DNA from: Xylophilus sp. Leaf220
GTDB lineage: Bacteria; Pseudomonadota; Gammaproteobacteria; Burkholderiales; Burkholderiaceae_C
DNA: 64,000 nucleotides
Assembly (NCBI RefSeq): GCF_001421705.1
Contig: NZ_LMKO01000001.1
Span: 47,451-111,450 of the forward strand
Direction of reading: 5' to 3'
Positions within the stretch are counted from its first letter, which is position 1. Each line of letters begins with the position of its first letter. Shown piece after piece: positions 45,850 through 56,393 of the stretch. The notes beneath the pieces were generated by a model that was not told the DNA's origin, made no database searches, and saw nothing but the letters and a program-made list of their open reading frames with translations. A program made the translations under genes and the position numbers.

Positions 45850-47292
45850 ATGGACGGCATGCAGTACCACTTCATCGCCAACGCCTCCCTGCCCTCGTCG
45901 TCCGGCCGCACGCTGCCGGTGATCGACCCCTCCGACGGGCAGCCCTACGACGAGATCCAGCGCGGCGACGCGCAGGACATCGACAGCGCGGTGCAGGCGG
46001 CGCGCCAGTGCTACGACGCGGTATGGAGCAAGGTCTCGGCGATGGACCGGGGGCGGCTGCTGATGGCGCTGGCCGAGGCGGTGGCCGCGCACGCCGACGA
46101 GCTGACCGCCCTGGAGCAGCGCGACTGCGGCAAGCCGACCCGGCAGGCCCGTGCCGATACCCAGGCCCTGGCCCGCTACTTCGAGTTCTACGCAGGCGCC
46201 TGCGACAAGCTGCACGGCGAGACACTGCCCTACCAGGAAGGCTACAGCGTCTTCACCTGGCGCGAACCGCACGGCGTGACCGGCCATGTGGTGCCGTGGA
46301 ACTACCCGATGCAGATCTTCGGCCGCAGCGTGGGCGGTGCACTGGCCGCCGGCAACGTCTGCGTGGTCAAGCCGTCGGAAGACGCCTGCATGTCGCTGCT
46401 CCGCGTCGCCCAGCTGGCCGCCGAGGTGGGTTTCCCCGCCGGCGCGATCAACATTGTCACCGGCTACGGGCACGAGGTCGGCGACGCGCTGGCCCGCCAT
46501 CCGGGCATCGACCACATCAGCTTCACCGGCAGCCCGTCGGTCGGTACCCTGATCCAGCAGGCCGCCGCCGAGCGGCACTGCCCGGTGACGCTGGAGCTGG
46601 GCGGCAAGAGCCCCCAGATCGTCTTCGCTGACGCCGACCTGGACGCGGCCATCCCGACGCTGGTCAACGCGATCGTGCAGAACGCCGGCCAGACCTGCTC
46701 GGCCGGCTCCCGCCTGCTGGTGGAACAATCGATCTACGAGCCGCTGCTGGAGCGCCTGGGCGCGGCCTTCGAAGCGCTGCGCGTCGGCCCGGCGGCGATG
46801 GATCTCGACGTGGGCCCGCTGATCCGGCAGAGCCAGCAGCAGCGGGTGTGGGATTTTCTGTCGGACGCCCAGGTGGCCGGCATCGCCATGGTGGCGCAAG
46901 GCACGGTGGTGGACGAGGCGCCCCAGACCGGCTATTACCAGGCCCCCACCCTGCTGCGCGACGTGCCGCCCCAACACCGCCTGGCGCAGGAGGAGGTCTT
47001 CGGCCCGGTGCTGGCCGCCATGTCCTTCCGCGACGAGGACCATGCGGTGCAGCTCGCCAACGGCACAGCCTTTGGCCTGGTCGCAGGCGTCTGGACCCGC
47101 GACGGCGCCCGCCAGTTCCGCATGGCCAAGCGGCTGCGCAGCGGACAGGTGTTCGTCAACAACTACGGCGCCGGCGGCGGCGTCGAACTGCCCTTCGGCG
47201 GCGTCAAGTCGTCGGGATACGGCCGCGAAAAGGGCTTCGAAGCCCTGTACGGATTCACCACCCTGAAAACCGTGGCCTTCAAGCACGGCTGA
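45850..47292 (+). CDS. aldehyde dehydrogenase family protein
   Basis: 480-residue NAD(P)-dependent aldehyde dehydrogenase. Landmarks are VVPWNYPMQIFGRSV, the catalytic Glu in LELGGKSPQIVF, the catalytic Cys in NAGQTCSAGSRLLV and the end PFGGVKSSGYGREKGFEAL. The sequence is closest in style to betaine-aldehyde / gamma-aminobutyraldehyde enzymes, but the substrate cannot be fixed. A second ATG three codons in (45859) is possible. It stands alone, followed by a dispersed repeat. Confidence 0.94.
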   Translation: MDGMQYHFIANASLPSSSGRTLPVIDPSDGQPYDEIQRGDAQDIDSAVQAARQCYDAVWSKVSAMDRGRLLMALAEAVAAHADELTALEQRDCGKPTRQARADTQALARYFEFYAGACDKLHGETLPYQEGYSVFTWREPHGVTGHVVPWNYPMQIFGRSVGGALAAGNVCVVKPSEDACMSLLRVAQLAAEVGFPAGAINIVTGYGHEVGDALARHPGIDHISFTGSPSVGTLIQQAAAERHCPVTLELGGKSPQIVFADADLDAAIPTLVNAIVQNAGQTCSAGSRLLVEQSIYEPLLERLGAAFEALRVGPAAMDLDVGPLIRQSQQQRVWDFLSDAQVAGIAMVAQGTVVDEAPQTGYYQAPTLLRDVPPQHRLAQEEVFGPVLAAMSFRDEDHAVQLANGTAFGLVAGVWTRDGARQFRMAKRLRSGQVFVNNYGAGGGVELPFGGVKSSGYGREKGFEALYGFTTLKTVAFKHG

Positions 47293-47345
47293 ACACGCCG
47301 CGTGAGGGAGGTGGGGGTTCATGAGCGGCACGCAGTAACCGCTGC

Positions 47346-47434
47346 CTCAGGACACAGTGGATCCGGCTCCGCCGGTCCACCAGTGTCGCCCCCGGAAGGG
47401 GGTTGGCGTTATACGCAGTGAAAAGCCTGGGGGC
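47346..47434 (-). repeat. dispersed intergenic repeat, family 2, copy B
   Basis: Reverse copy of the element at 19527-19618: in the reverse sense it begins CGCCCCCAGGCT, keeps CCCCCTTCCGGGGGCGACAC and CCGGCGGAGCCGG, and ends TGTGTCCTGAG. It separates the convergent aldehyde dehydrogenase and ZIP transporter genes. Confidence 0.8.
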
Positions 47435-47442
47435 GAATCTCG

Positions 47443-48324
47443 CTATCCCAATGCGGTATCGAGCAGCATCATGAGCACGAAGCCGACCATCAGACCACCG
47501 GTCGCCCAGGCCTCGTGCCCCTTGCGGTGCGATTCCGGAATGATCTCGTGGCTGATGACGAACAGCATCGCACCGCCGGCGAAGCCCAGGCCCCACGGGA
47601 GCATCCCGCTCGAAAACTCGATGATCGCGGCGCCCAGCACCGCGCCGACCGGTTCGACCAGCCCCGACGCCATGCCCAGGCCCACCGACAGCTTGCGGCT
47701 GTAGCCCGCGGCCAGCAGGGCGACGGCGACCACCAGGCCCTCGGGCACGTCCTGGATCGCGATGCCGGTCGCGAGCGCGCCTGCGCGCAGGGTGTCGTTG
47801 CCCGCGAAGCCCACGCCGATGGCCAGGCCCTCGGGCAGGTTGTGCAGGGCGATCGCGAAGACGAAGAGCCAGGTCCGCCGCAGCTTGCGCGCCGTCTGGC
47901 CCTCGACCCCCTTGATGAAATGTTCGTGCGGCACCAGCCGCTCCATCGCCAGCAGCATGGCGCCGCCCAGCAGGATGGACACGCCGACGAGGCTGCCCGC
48001 ACCCCAGGGACCCATGCCCTGTGACCGCGCCGCAGCGATGCCGGGAATGATCAGGGAGAACGCACACGCCGCCAGCATCACGCCGGCGCCGAAGCCGAAC
48101 AGCGTGTCCTGCGTCCTGTCCGACAGGCGTTGCGAGAACAGTACCGGCAGGGTGCCGAGCGCGGTCGCCAGCGCCGCCACCATGCCGCCGGTGAAGGCGT
48201 CGAGGATCACGTCGTTCGACGTGATGAAGCGCCACGACTGCACGCCCAGCCCCAGCACCACCGCCACCACGATCAGCGCACGGGGCAACCGGCGCAGTGT
48301 CAGTTGGGAGCGGAAAGACGACAT
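47443..48324 (-). CDS. ZIP-family metal transporter
   Basis: 293-residue inner-membrane divalent metal transporter with about eight helices. The metal-path motifs of helices IV and V are HNLPEGLAIGVGFA and QDVPEGLVVAVAL, and HEIIPESH lies near the end. A His-containing loop (VPHEHFIKGVEG) precedes helix IV. It resembles ZupT/GufA-type zinc transporters. It lies next to the superoxide dismutase gene on the same strand, 41 bases apart, so metal supply to that enzyme is an attractive but unproven link. Confidence 0.93.
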   Translation of the reverse strand: MSSFRSQLTLRRLPRALIVVAVVLGLGVQSWRFITSNDVILDAFTGGMVAALATALGTLPVLFSQRLSDRTQDTLFGFGAGVMLAACAFSLIIPGIAAARSQGMGPWGAGSLVGVSILLGGAMLLAMERLVPHEHFIKGVEGQTARKLRRTWLFVFAIALHNLPEGLAIGVGFAGNDTLRAGALATGIAIQDVPEGLVVAVALLAAGYSRKLSVGLGMASGLVEPVGAVLGAAIIEFSSGMLPWGLGFAGGAMLFVISHEIIPESHRKGHEAWATGGLMVGFVLMMLLDTALG

Positions 48325-48365
48325 GGGCGATCAGGTACGGGCATGCAGACGGCGGCAGTCGCGCG

Positions 48366-48989
<624 letters not shown>

Positions 48990-49251
48990 GAATCAACTCC
49001 TGAGATAAGTGAACGCGGCGCCGGCGAAGGCGGCGCCGCAGTGCGGCGGAAGGCGCGGGCCTTCGCAGCGGCCGCAGCAGGCGGCATCGCCTCGGCTGCC
49101 ACGGACTCCAGACTTGTAACATGATTTCGGCGACCGTATCGCCAGCGCATGTCTCGACATGCATCGCACGGGGTCGCCGACCGGCGCCGGACGGGCGCGG
49201 ATTTAGACCCTGGCGCAAGGCGGAACACCGCAGGCCCTGCACAATCGGCGG

Positions 49252-50418
49252 ATGACTTCCACCGTCGCGCCCGACCGCACCGCGCGCACCATCCCGCTGA
49301 TCGACGTCCGCTCCCTTGCCGGCGCGGCGCCGGCGCTCGCCCGCGGCACGCCGTCGGCGCTGTTGCAGGACCGGCTGCAGCGCCCGCTGCGCGACCTCCG
49401 GATCAGCGTCACCGACCGCTGTAACTTCCGCTGCAGCTACTGCATGCCGAAGGAAAGTTTCGGCAAGGACCACCCCTACCTGCCCCAGTCGGCCTTGCTG
49501 AGCTTCGAGGAGACGACACGGCTGGCGCGCCTGTTCCTGGCCCAGGGCGTGCGCAAGATCCGACTCACCGGCGGAGAGCCGCTGCTGCGCAAGAACCTGG
49601 AGACGCTGGTCGGGCAGCTCGCCGAACTGCGCACCGTCGACGGCACCGCGCCCGACATGACCTTGACCACCAACGGTTCGCTGCTCGCCCGCAAGGCCCG
49701 GGCGCTGCGCGACGCCGGCCTGCGGCGGGTTACCGTCAGCCTCGACGCGCTGGACGATGCCGTCTTCCGGCGGATGAACGACATGGATTTCCCGGTGGCC
49801 GACGTGCTGCACGGCATCGACGCGGCGCTGACGGCGGGCCTGGGCCCGGTCAAGGTCAACATGGTGGTCAAGCGCGGCACCAACGCGCAGGAGATCCTGC
49901 CGATGGCCCGGCACTTCCGCGGGACCGGCGTGGTGCTGCGCTTTATCGAATACATGGACGTCGGCGCCACCAACGGCTGGCGGATGGACGAGGTGATGCC
50001 GGCATCCGAGATGGTCGAGCACCTGAGCGCCGCGCTGCCGCTGGTGCCGCTGGCCGAAACCTCCCCCGGCGAGACCGCCCGCCGCTGGGGCTACGCAGAC
50101 GCACAGGGCCGCCACGACCCGTCGCTGGGCGAGGTGGGCGTGATCGCCAGCGTCACCCAGGCCTTCTGCCACGACTGCAACCGGGCACGCCTGTCCACCG
50201 AGGGCAAGCTCTACCTCTGCCTCTTCGCCAGCCAGGGACACGACCTGCGTGCCCTGCTGCGGGGCGGCGCGAGCGACGACGACATCGCCGCCGCCATCGC
50301 CGGCACCTGGCAGGGCCGCAGCGACCGCTATTCCGAGCTGCGGGCCGCCCTGCCACCGGCCGGCCCCGATGCCGCGCCCGGGCCGCGCCGGGTGGAGATG
50401 AGCTACATCGGCGGCTGA
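49252..50418 (+). CDS. moaA: GTP 3',8-cyclase, molybdenum cofactor synthesis
   Basis: 388-residue radical-SAM enzyme starting molybdopterin synthesis from GTP. The N-terminal cluster motif is [16 protein letters not shown], with LTGGEPLLR following; the second 4Fe-4S cluster uses [19 protein letters not shown] (in parts), and the chain ends in the essential Gly-Gly of YIGG. A 50-residue extension precedes the family start. mobA follows after 12 bases. Confidence 0.97.
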   Translation: MTSTVAPDRTARTIPLIDVRSLAGAAPALARGTPSALLQDRLQRPLRDLRISVTDRCNFRCSYCMPKESFGKDHPYLPQSALLSFEETTRLARLFLAQGVRKIRLTGGEPLLRKNLETLVGQLAELRTVDGTAPDMTLTTNGSLLARKARALRDAGLRRVTVSLDALDDAVFRRMNDMDFPVADVLHGIDAALTAGLGPVKVNMVVKRGTNAQEILPMARHFRGTGVVLRFIEYMDVGATNGWRMDEVMPASEMVEHLSAALPLVPLAETSPGETARRWGYADAQGRHDPSLGEVGVIASVTQAFCHDCNRARLSTEGKLYLCLFASQGHDLRALLRGGASDDDIAAAIAGTWQGRSDRYSELRAALPPAGPDAAPGPRRVEMSYIGG

Positions 50419-50430
50419 GCCGGCGCTGCC

Positions 50431-51063
50431 GTGTCGTCATCCGTGTCCCCTGCTCTGGCCGTGCGTGCCGACATCACCGGTCTGGTGCTGGCCGGCGGCC
50501 AGGGCAGCCGCATGGGCGGCGTGGACAAGGGCCTGCAACCCTTCCAGGGCACCCCGTTGGCGCGACATGCGCTGGAGCGGCTGCGGCCCCAGGTGGCGGC
50601 CGTAGCGGTAAACGCGAACCGTCACTTAGAGCGCTATGCCGCGTGGCAGGTACCGGTGTGGCCGGATGCATCGGCCGATTTCCCCGGGCCCCTGGCCGGA
50701 CTGCTGGCCGGACTGGAGCACTGCACCACCCCCTGGCTGCTGACGGTGCCCTGCGACACGCCCCGATTTCCGACCGACTTGGCAGAGCGGATGGCAGCTG
50801 CCGCCAGCGCGGCTGGCGCATCGGTGGCGCTGGCGGCTTCCGCAGGGCCTGCCGGGCCCGTGCCCGAGCCGGTGTTCTGCCTCGCACGGGCGGCCCTGCG
50901 CGACGACCTCAAGACCGCCCTGGCCGGTGGCGTGCGCGCAATGCGGCAGTGGGCATCGCGCCATGCCGGCGTGCTGGTGCCCTTCGACCTGCCCGGCGAC
51001 GATCCGCAGGCGTTCCGGAACGCGAACACGCCGGCGGAGTTGCAGGCGCTGGAGAGGCTCTAG
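50431..51063 (+). CDS. mobA: molybdenum cofactor guanylyltransferase
   Basis: 210-residue enzyme that attaches GMP to molybdopterin. The nucleotide-binding start is GLVLAGGQGSRMGGVDKGLQPF, and VPCDTPRFP holds the metal-binding Asp. It starts at a GTG 12 bases after moaA and is probably translationally coupled. The presence of guanylyltransferase implies DMSO-reductase-type bis-MGD enzymes in the organism. A dispersed repeat lies 34 bases behind the gene. Confidence 0.95.
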   Translation: MSSSVSPALAVRADITGLVLAGGQGSRMGGVDKGLQPFQGTPLARHALERLRPQVAAVAVNANRHLERYAAWQVPVWPDASADFPGPLAGLLAGLEHCTTPWLLTVPCDTPRFPTDLAERMAAAASAAGASVALAASAGPAGPVPEPVFCLARAALRDDLKTALAGGVRAMRQWASRHAGVLVPFDLPGDDPQAFRNANTPAELQALERL

Positions 51064-51097
51064 CCCGCGGATGGGCCGGCAGCATAAAAATTCAAGG

Positions 51098-51152
51098 AAA
51101 AAATGCCTGTAGCCGGCATTCGGCGCCGGCATCCAGCTATCAAACTAATAGC
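51098..51152 (+). repeat. dispersed 55-bp repeat, family 1, copy 4
   Basis: Reads AAAAAATGCCTGTAGCCGGC ... CAGCTATCAAACTAATAGC and contains a GCCGGC-centred hairpin. It lies between the convergent mobA and rnhA genes and may serve as a shared 3' structure. Confidence 0.85.
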
Positions 51153-51179
51153 ATAAGGCCCGCAGGCATGGGCGGCGTA

Positions 51180-51671
51180 CTAGCCCGCGTCTGCCGCTGC
51201 CGGCGTGGAGCGCACCTGCGCCGGCATCCGGCCCAGGGCCACCTCCACCCCACGGTTGGCCAACTGGTCGGCCCGCTCGTTGCCCGGGTCGCCGTTGTGG
51301 CCGCGCACCCAGCGCCATTCGATCTTGTGGCCGCCGGTGCGCACCAGCTCGTCCATCTTCTGCCAGAGTTCGACGTTCTTCACCGGCTCCTTCGATGCGG
51401 TGCGCCAGCCGCGGGCCTTCCAGCCCGCCACCCATTCGGTGATGCCCTTGAGCACGTACTGGCTGTCGATGTAGAGCGTCACGTCGCACGGCCGCTTGAG
51501 GGCGCCCAGCGCTTCGATCACCGCGGTCATCTCCATCCGGTTGTTGGTGGTGTTGCGCTCGCCCCCGTAGAGCTCTTTTTCGGTCGGGCCGGCCTTCAGC
51601 AATACGCCCCAGCCGCCCGGGCCGGGGTTGCCCTTGCAGGCGCCGTCGGTGTAGATGTCGATATGGTTCAC
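51180..51671 (-). CDS. rnhA: ribonuclease HI
   Basis: 163-residue RNase HI that degrades the RNA of RNA-DNA hybrids. Catalytic acids are visible: Asp9 in [15 protein letters not shown], Glu in [13 protein letters not shown], Asp in LYIDSQYV and the late Asp in NERADQLAN, with His in RGHNGDPG. The methyltransferase gene ends 22 bases upstream on the same strand, so the two are cotranscribed, an order common in Burkholderiales. Confidence 0.97.
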   Translation of the reverse strand: MNHIDIYTDGACKGNPGPGGWGVLLKAGPTEKELYGGERNTTNNRMEMTAVIEALGALKRPCDVTLYIDSQYVLKGITEWVAGWKARGWRTASKEPVKNVELWQKMDELVRTGGHKIEWRWVRGHNGDPGNERADQLANRGVEVALGRMPAQVRSTPAAADAG

Positions 51672-51693
51672 GGGAAAACGCTTTGCAGAAAAA

Positions 51694-52515
51694 TCAGGAG
51701 GGCGGATTGTCCGGCAAGCTGCGGCCGGCCACTGAGGCGGCCGGCGCCACCGCCCGCACCGCTGTCACCTTGCGGGGCTTCTCCATCCGCCGCATGCCGG
51801 GCACCCGCTTGACCGCCACCACGAAATACGCCGCGCCGAAGATCGGCCACCAGCGGTCGCCCAGCGGGTCCATCCAGGCGGTGCGGTCCAGCCAGCGCTG
51901 GCTGCGCATGGCCGGACGCCAGCAGCCGAACTGCACCGATTCCACCTCGAACGACAGCAGCCGCAGCCAGTCCCGCAGCCGCCAGTAGCCGATGAAATCG
52001 ACCGCGTCGGGCAGGTAGCGCTGGCCCAGGCCCAGCCGCTGCGCCATCCGGGCGCGCCGCTGTTTCAGCCCCCAGAAGCTGACCGGATTCAGCCCGCTGA
52101 TCACCACCCGGCCTTCGGGTACCAGGGTGCGCTCGGCCTCGCGCAGGGCGGCGTGCGGGTCGGCGGTCAGCTCCAGCGTGTGCGGCATCAGCACCAGGTC
52201 GAGGCTGCGCGACGCGAACGGCAAGGCACCGAACTCGGCATGGATCGCCGGCCGGAAAAGGGGCGGCACCGGCAGGTCGGATGCGGCGAGCGCAGCGGCT
52301 GCCGGCGGGTCCAGATCGTCGGGCCCTCCGATCAGCCAGCGGTGCGGCATGCGGTTGGCCCGCAGGCCGTCGAACCAGGGCAGGCCGAGCTGCACGCCGT
52401 GGTAGCCGAACAGGTCGCCCACCGCCTGGTCGACCCGCGCCTGTTCCCACGCGGTGAGGTATCGACCGGCCGGGGAGCCGAACCAGGGGTGCAAACCTAT
52501 AATTTCGTCGCTCAT
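51694..52515 (-). CDS. class I SAM-dependent methyltransferase
   Basis: About 273 residues. It begins [18 protein letters not shown] and contains [25 protein letters not shown] and [25 protein letters not shown] (in parts), the methyltransferase-11 fold of a family commonly found next to rnhA and gloB. The Gly-rich SAM motif is poorly conserved. Start ATG 52515 overlaps the start codon of the divergent gloB by two bases. The target molecule is unknown. Confidence 0.88.
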   Translation of the reverse strand: MSDEIIGLHPWFGSPAGRYLTAWEQARVDQAVGDLFGYHGVQLGLPWFDGLRANRMPHRWLIGGPDDLDPPAAAALAASDLPVPPLFRPAIHAEFGALPFASRSLDLVLMPHTLELTADPHAALREAERTLVPEGRVVISGLNPVSFWGLKQRRARMAQRLGLGQRYLPDAVDFIGYWRLRDWLRLLSFEVESVQFGCWRPAMRSQRWLDRTAWMDPLGDRWWPIFGAAYFVVAVKRVPGMRRMEKPRKVTAVRAVAPAASVAGRSLPDNPPS

Positions 52516-53296
52516 GACCTTGCAACCGCTGCCCGCCTTCACTGACAACTACATCTGGATGCTGCACGAAGGGCAGCGGGCCGTGGTGGTCGACCCGGGC
52601 GAGGCCCAGCCGGTGCTCGACGAGCTGCAGGCCCAGGGGCTGCAGCTCGAGACGATTCTAGTCACGCACCACCACCACGATCACACCGGCGGCGTCGACG
52701 CCCTGCGCGCGGCGACCGGCGCCCGGGTGATCGGCCCCGCGACCGAGGCGCACGCGGTGGTGCCCGATCCGGCCGACCGGCTCCGCCACGGCGACGTGGG
52801 CCGTGCGCTGGGTCTGGCGTTCCGCGTGATCGACGTGCCGGGCCACACCGCGGGGCACATCGCATTCTTCTGCAAAGACGTGGGCGGCACGCCCCTGCTC
52901 TTCAGCGGCGACACCCTCTTCTCCGGCGGCTGCGGCCGGATCTTCGAGGGCACGCCGGCGCAGATGCTGGCCTCGCTCGACGCACTGGCGGCCCTGCCCG
53001 ACGAGACACGCGTATGCTGCGGCCACGAATACACGCTCTCCAACCTCGCGTTCGCGCAGGCGGTGGAGCCCGGCAACCAGGCGCTGGCGGCGTATGTCCA
53101 CCACTGCAAGGGGCTGCGCGCCCAGGGCCTGCCCACCCTGCCCTCCACCCTCGGGCTGGAGCGCGAGGTGAATCCTTTCCTGCGGAGCCGAACGGCTCCG
53201 GTCGTGGCGGCCGTGCGCCGCCACGCGAACCCCCTGGCCGACGACGAAGTCGGCATCTTTGCCGCCCTGCGCCAATGGAAGAACGATTTCCGATGA
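52514..53296 (+). CDS. gloB: hydroxyacylglutathione hydrolase (glyoxalase II)
   Basis: 260-residue metallo-beta-lactamase-fold enzyme that hydrolyses S-lactoylglutathione to lactate. The metal motif is VTHHHHDHTGG, with later ligands in VPGHTAGHIAFF, FSGDTLFSGGCGR and CCGHEYTLSN; the C-terminal helical domain ends in REVNPFLRSR. TATAAT lies at 52498-52503, only eleven bases before the ATG, so the mRNA leader is very short. It overlaps mltD by ATGA. Confidence 0.97.
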   Translation: MTLQPLPAFTDNYIWMLHEGQRAVVVDPGEAQPVLDELQAQGLQLETILVTHHHHDHTGGVDALRAATGARVIGPATEAHAVVPDPADRLRHGDVGRALGLAFRVIDVPGHTAGHIAFFCKDVGGTPLLFSGDTLFSGGCGRIFEGTPAQMLASLDALAALPDETRVCCGHEYTLSNLAFAQAVEPGNQALAAYVHHCKGLRAQGLPTLPSTLGLEREVNPFLRSRTAPVVAAVRRHANPLADDEVGIFAALRQWKNDFR

Positions 53297-54909
53297 AGAT
53301 TCTCAACGCCTTCTGGCTGTCCCTGGCCGTCCTGCTCGCCGGCTGCGCCACGCCTCCGGGCTCCTCCACCGCACCGGGCACCGGCGCCACCGCCGGCAGC
53401 GCAGGCCCCCAGAAGCAATACCCCTCGATGATCCCCGGCGGCGCGCTCAAGCCGCTCGCCACCGGCGCGGCCGGCTCGCACGACGTGGCCTACACCTCGC
53501 CGCCGGCCGACCTCTGGGAGCGCATCCGCCGCGGCTTCGCGATGCCTGACCTCGACACCGACCTGGTGCGCGACCGCGAGCAGTGGTACGCCACCCGCCC
53601 CGACTACATCCAGCGCATGACCGAGCGCTCGAGCAAGTACCTGTTCCACATCGTCGACGAACTGGAGCGGCGCAACATGCCGACCGAACTGGCGCTGCTG
53701 CCGTATATCGAAAGCGCGTTCAACCCGCAGGCCGTCTCCAGCGCCAAGGCCGCGGGCATGTGGCAGTTCATGCCGGCCACCGGCGGCGACTACCAGCTGA
53801 AGCAGAACGCGTTCCGCGACGACCGGCGCGACGTGCTGGCCTCGACCCGCGCCGCGCTCGACTACCTCCAGCGCCTCTACAACATGTTCGGCGACTGGCA
53901 GTTGGCCCTGGCGGCCTACAACTGGGGCGAAGGCAGCGTCAGCCGCGCGATCGCGCGCAACCAGAAGCTCGGCCTGCCCACCGGCTACACCGACCTCAAC
54001 ATGCCCAACGAGACCCGCTACTACGTGCCGAAGCTGCAGGCGGTCAAGAACATCGTCGCCCGGCCGCAGGACTTCAACACCGAACTGCCGCTGATCGAGA
54101 ACCACCCCTACTTCCAGTCGGTCACCATCACCCGCGACATCGACGTGGCCCTGGCCGCCAAACTGGCCGACGTACAGCTGCGGGACTTCAAGGAACTCAA
54201 CCCGTCGATGCACCAGCCGGTGATCTTCGCGGCGGGCGTGCCGCAGATCCTGCTGCCCTGGGACAACGCGGCCATCTTCCGCCGCAACCTGGAGGCCTAC
54301 ACCGACGGCCAGTACGCCAGCTGGACCGCCTGGACCGCCCCGACCACGATGAGCGTGTCGGCCGCCGCCCTGCTGGTCGGCATGAGCGAGGTGGACCTGC
54401 GCCAGGTGAACAACATTCCGCCGCGCATGCTCATCAAGGCAGGCTCGGCGCTGGTGGTGCCCCGGTCGGCCAAGAACCTGGACGACGTCGACGCGCAGGT
54501 GGCCGACAACGGCCGCCTGGCGCTGTCGCCCGAGATCGTCACCCGCCGCACCCTGGTCAAGGCCGGCAGGCGCGACACCGTAGCGACCGTCGCCCGCCGC
54601 TACCGGGTGACCACCTCCGACGTCGCGACCTGGAACGACGTGCAGCCCAGCACCGTGCTGCGCACCGGGCAGCAGCTGGTGGTGTACCTGCCGGTGAACG
54701 TGCGGGCGCCGGTCACCGCGGCGGCAGCGGCCTCTGCCGCGCCGGCCCCGGCCGCGGTGCGCGGCAACGCCCGGCAGCCGGCGCGTGCGGCCGCGACCCG
54801 CACCACCGCGGCCCGCGCGAGCGCCCCGGCCGCCTCGGCGACCCGCAAGGTCGCGGCGCCGAAAGCAGCCGCACCCCGCGCGGCGGCAAAACCTTCTGCG
54901 AAGAAATAG
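53293..54909 (+). CDS. mltD: membrane-bound lytic murein transglycosylase D
   Basis: 538-residue lipoprotein that cleaves peptidoglycan glycan strands. The lipobox is LAVLLAGC, the SLT domain has the catalytic Glu in LPYIESAFNPQAVSS with AAGMWQFMPATGG and ALAAYNWGEGSVSRAI, and two LysM-like segments follow (about VGMSEVDLRQVNNIPPRMLIKAGS and RYRVTTSDVATWNDVQPSTVLRTGQ, in parts). The C-terminal tail of about 60 residues is rich in Ala, Pro, Arg and Lys. It is translationally coupled to gloB and ends at a strong terminator. Confidence 0.95.
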   Translation: MKILNAFWLSLAVLLAGCATPPGSSTAPGTGATAGSAGPQKQYPSMIPGGALKPLATGAAGSHDVAYTSPPADLWERIRRGFAMPDLDTDLVRDREQWYATRPDYIQRMTERSSKYLFHIVDELERRNMPTELALLPYIESAFNPQAVSSAKAAGMWQFMPATGGDYQLKQNAFRDDRRDVLASTRAALDYLQRLYNMFGDWQLALAAYNWGEGSVSRAIARNQKLGLPTGYTDLNMPNETRYYVPKLQAVKNIVARPQDFNTELPLIENHPYFQSVTITRDIDVALAAKLADVQLRDFKELNPSMHQPVIFAAGVPQILLPWDNAAIFRRNLEAYTDGQYASWTAWTAPTTMSVSAAALLVGMSEVDLRQVNNIPPRMLIKAGSALVVPRSAKNLDDVDAQVADNGRLALSPEIVTRRTLVKAGRRDTVATVARRYRVTTSDVATWNDVQPSTVLRTGQQLVVYLPVNVRAPVTAAAAASAAPAPAAVRGNARQPARAAATRTTAARASAPAASATRKVAAPKAAAPRAAAKPSAKK

Positions 54910-54926
54910 GCGGCTGCCGCACGGCA

Positions 54927-54972
54927 CCACCAAAAGCAAAGGGGCGCTGCTGCGCCCCTTTGCTTTTGGTGG
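54927..54972. terminator. bidirectional terminator, 21-bp perfect stem
   Basis: CCACCAAAAGCAAAGGGGCG-C pairs perfectly over 21 bases with its complement around a TGCT loop, with T- and A-rich segments inside both arms. It separates the convergent mltD and DUF3096 genes and can work in both directions. Confidence 0.85.
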
Positions 54973-54987
54973 ACGACCTTCGAGCCG

Positions 54988-55128
54988 TCAGCGGGTGCCG
55001 ACCAGCCCCAGGATGCCCATGATGATCAGGTACAGCGCCACGATGTAGTTCAACAGACGCGGCACAATGAGGATGAGGATGCCGGCGATCAGGGAGACGA
55101 CCGGGCCGATGCTGAATCCGAAAACCAT
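54988..55128 (-). CDS. DUF3096 small membrane protein, 46 residues
   Basis: A 46-residue peptide beginning MVFGFSIGPVVSLIAGILIL and ending IIMGILGLVGTR. Two hydrophobic helices flank IVPRLLNYIVA, the DUF3096 pattern. Function unknown; such proteins occur as single genes in many proteobacteria and may help membrane organisation. The frame is open upstream but only this stretch resembles the family. Confidence 0.8.
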   Translation of the reverse strand: MVFGFSIGPVVSLIAGILILIVPRLLNYIVALYLIIMGILGLVGTR

Positions 55129-55220
55129 GCGATTCCTTTGCGGTGCGCAGCACCTGTCTTGATGCGCCCGACGATAAGCCGCCACCCGGCGCTGCCTGTA
55201 ACAAGGGACAGCGGCCCGGG

Positions 55221-56276
55221 TCAGGCCTGGAACCGGTCCTTGGCCCGCTGGGCGAAATCGTTGGTGTAGAGCCGCGGCAGGTCGATACGGCCCAGCTGCA
55301 CCGCGGGATCGAAGCCCGCCATCGCCCGCACGGCCGTCTCGGGACCGCCCTCGGGCACCAACCCGTCGGGCGAGTAGCCCTCCCGCATCTTGTGGAAGAC
55401 GGTGAGGTACAGCGCCCGGTCGCCCAGCAGGTAGGGTTCGGGCACCGTCTTCACGATGTCGCCCGGCCCGGCGGTCTGCAGCCACTTGAGTGCGTGCACC
55501 ATGCCGCTGGCCAGGGCCTGCGCGGTGGCGCTCCGCTTCTGCACGAAATCCTCCGGCGCATGCAGGCAACCGGCCGGCATCGGCCCGCCGAAGAGATCGA
55601 GCGTGCCCTTGAGCGTGCGGGTGTCGCACACCACGCGGATGTCGGCCTTCTGCTCCAGCGTGGTCGCCACCGGATCGGTGACGCTCACCGCGTCGATCTG
55701 GCCCGCCCGCAGCGCCGATGCCGCCGCCGACGGCGTGCCGAGCGCGACGAATTCCGCATCGCCGGGCTTCAGCCCCGCGCGGGCCAGCACCAGCGTGGCC
55801 ATCATGTGGCTGGCCCCGCCGGGCGCCGGGATGCCGATCCGCCGGCCCTGCAGATCGCGCAGGCCGCGGTAGCCGGCCAGGGTGCGGGTCGATGCGCCCA
55901 TCACGATCTGGGGCGCGCGGCCCTGCAGCACGATGCTGCGGAAGCTCTTGCCCTTGCTCTGCAGGCTGACGGTGTGCTCGAAGGCGCCCGAGCAGACGTC
56001 GGCGATGCCGCTCAGCACCGCCTGCAGCGCCTGCGAACCGGTCGCGAAATCGCGGATCTCCACCTCCAGCCCCTCGGCGCGGAAGAACCCCATCTGCTCG
56101 GCGATGGTGAGCGGCAGGTAGGCGAAGCGTGCCTTGCCGCCCACCGCGATCGTCACCTTCTCCCGCTCGCGGCGCGACTGCGCCCGCAGGGCCGGCACGC
56201 AGGCGCCCGCCGCCGCCAGCGCGGCGGCCACACCGAAGCCGCGACGCGAGAGCGGGAACGCGGGGCTGGGTCTCAC
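55221..56276 (-). CDS. NitT/TauT-type ABC substrate-binding protein
   Basis: 351-residue periplasmic binding protein of the nitrate/sulfonate/taurine class (NMT1-like fold). The N-terminus SRRGFGVAAALAAAGACVPA carries a twin-arginine motif. The mature start VTIAVGGKARFAYLPLTIAEQMGFFRAEGLEVEIRDFATG (in parts) is typical. No permease or ATPase gene is adjacent, so its transporter is elsewhere or it serves another function. Ligand unknown. Confidence 0.9.
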   Translation of the reverse strand: MRPSPAFPLSRRGFGVAAALAAAGACVPALRAQSRREREKVTIAVGGKARFAYLPLTIAEQMGFFRAEGLEVEIRDFATGSQALQAVLSGIADVCSGAFEHTVSLQSKGKSFRSIVLQGRAPQIVMGASTRTLAGYRGLRDLQGRRIGIPAPGGASHMMATLVLARAGLKPGDAEFVALGTPSAAASALRAGQIDAVSVTDPVATTLEQKADIRVVCDTRTLKGTLDLFGGPMPAGCLHAPEDFVQKRSATAQALASGMVHALKWLQTAGPGDIVKTVPEPYLLGDRALYLTVFHKMREGYSPDGLVPEGGPETAVRAMAGFDPAVQLGRIDLPRLYTNDFAQRAKDRFQA

Positions 56277-56393
56277 GGGAATCCTTGCCTGGGTGGATGA
56301 CGACAGGGCCAGCTTAGCGGCCCGCCTGCACGGCTCCCATCGGGAACATCCCCGTGCGGGTAAATCCCGGGCCGGCGTACACCCGGCGGGGCC

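Noticed and set aside
48990-49251. Moco riboswitch upstream of moaA
   Set aside because: No extended conserved stem pattern was recognised; the region only shows the divergent promoters of moaA and the dismutase.
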